From an uncultured Sphingomonadales bacterium (GTDB lineage: Bacteria; Pseudomonadota; Alphaproteobacteria; Sphingomonadales; Sphingomonadaceae): a stretch of 64,000 nt of DNA. Under the pieces are notes generated by a model, which did no database searches, had not been told where the DNA came from, and worked only from the letters and a program-made list of their open reading frames with translations. The position numbers and the translations under genes are program-made. The first letter of the stretch is position 1. Every line of letters starts with the position of its first letter. This document shows positions 63,891 to 64,000 of this stretch, piece by piece. The stretch lies in contig CAILBC010000026.1 of NCBI GenBank assembly GCA_903832325.1, positions 186,001-250,000 of the forward strand, given 5' to 3'.

Positions 63891-64000
63891 AGGATGGGGC
63901 GCTCGCGCTCCGGCACCTGCAATTCCGGCATTGTTCCGCCAAGACTGATCAGTTCCTTGTTTACGGATTGCCTGATCAGCGTTTCGAGCGCGACGCGCAT
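63887..64000 (-). CDS. vapB: VapB-type antitoxin, partial
   Basis: The last 37 codons of a gene run off the right end of the window. The visible part, ALETLIRQSVNKELISLGG followed by TMPELQVPERERP, matches the C-terminal half of VapB antitoxins that pair with PIN toxins. An ATG lies exactly at 64000, but family length (65–75 residues) implies that the true start is outside. The stop overlaps the vapC start as GTGA. Confidence 0.75.
   Translation of the reverse strand: MRVALETLIRQSVNKELISLGGTMPELQVPERERPIL

Overview
The window is a high-G+C alphaproteobacterial chromosome segment, most likely from the Sphingomonadaceae (Novosphingobium/Sphingomonas-like). The reasons are the gene order holA–lptE–leuS–DUF3576, a PuuD-like membrane protein, a PF13467-type ribbon-helix-helix protein after an acetoacetyl-CoA reductase, and a P450terp (CYP108)-like cytochrome. 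I see no rRNA, tRNA, insertion sequence, integrase or CRISPR array. The species assignment is inference.

Layout. (1) 52–6428: housekeeping and metabolic genes (M48-type protease, thiD, DUF1272, glmM, a DAACS symporter, sodB, PuuD-like protein). (2) 6626–45433: a large capsular/exopolysaccharide locus of about 39 kb. It starts with rmlCBDA (dTDP-L-rhamnose), interrupted by an AI-2E-family permease. Next comes a tightly overlapping heptose operon (AGE isomerase, hldE, hldD, GT9, gmhB), then gmd–fcl–wcaI, then ugd–wcaF. A minus-strand block carries a tailspike-like beta-helix protein, a GT2 and a flippase. Plus-strand genes encode an FkbM methyltransferase and a secreted GH110-like beta-helix protein. 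A minus-strand export/assembly operon follows (short Wza, Wzz–BY-kinase, an unknown protein, GT4, a Wzy-like protein, an acyltransferase). The locus ends with an O-antigen-ligase-type protein, a small secreted glycine-rich protein, a UDP-glucuronate 4-epimerase and the WcaJ-type initiating transferase. (3) 45866–64000: core genes (holA, lptE, leuS, a DUF3576 lipoprotein, phaB, murA, galU, a P450 with an acyl-CoA synthetase, an M23 peptidase) and a vapBC–glnE–bcp–DUF455 chain.

Taken together, the locus can supply dTDP-Rha, GDP-Fuc, UDP-GlcA, UDP-GalA and ADP-heptose (with UDP-Glc from galU). It has one initiating transferase and four further glycosyltransferases, so a Wzx/Wzy-dependent heteropolysaccharide of roughly five sugars is plausible. 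Modification by acetyl/acyltransferases and perhaps methylation is also plausible. Two beta-helix proteins could cut or remodel the polymer.

The most interesting points are these. The ADP-heptose pathway is complete except for gmhA, and an AGE-family isomerase sits where gmhA would be. An element of about 50–58 bp recurs three times in intergenic gaps of the locus. Phased direct repeats precede both rmlC (15-bp period) and wza (18-bp period). A phage-tailspike-like protein and a GH110-like enzyme are embedded in the cluster. A VapBC module is translationally coupled to glnE. All product names come from reading motifs; no search was run.
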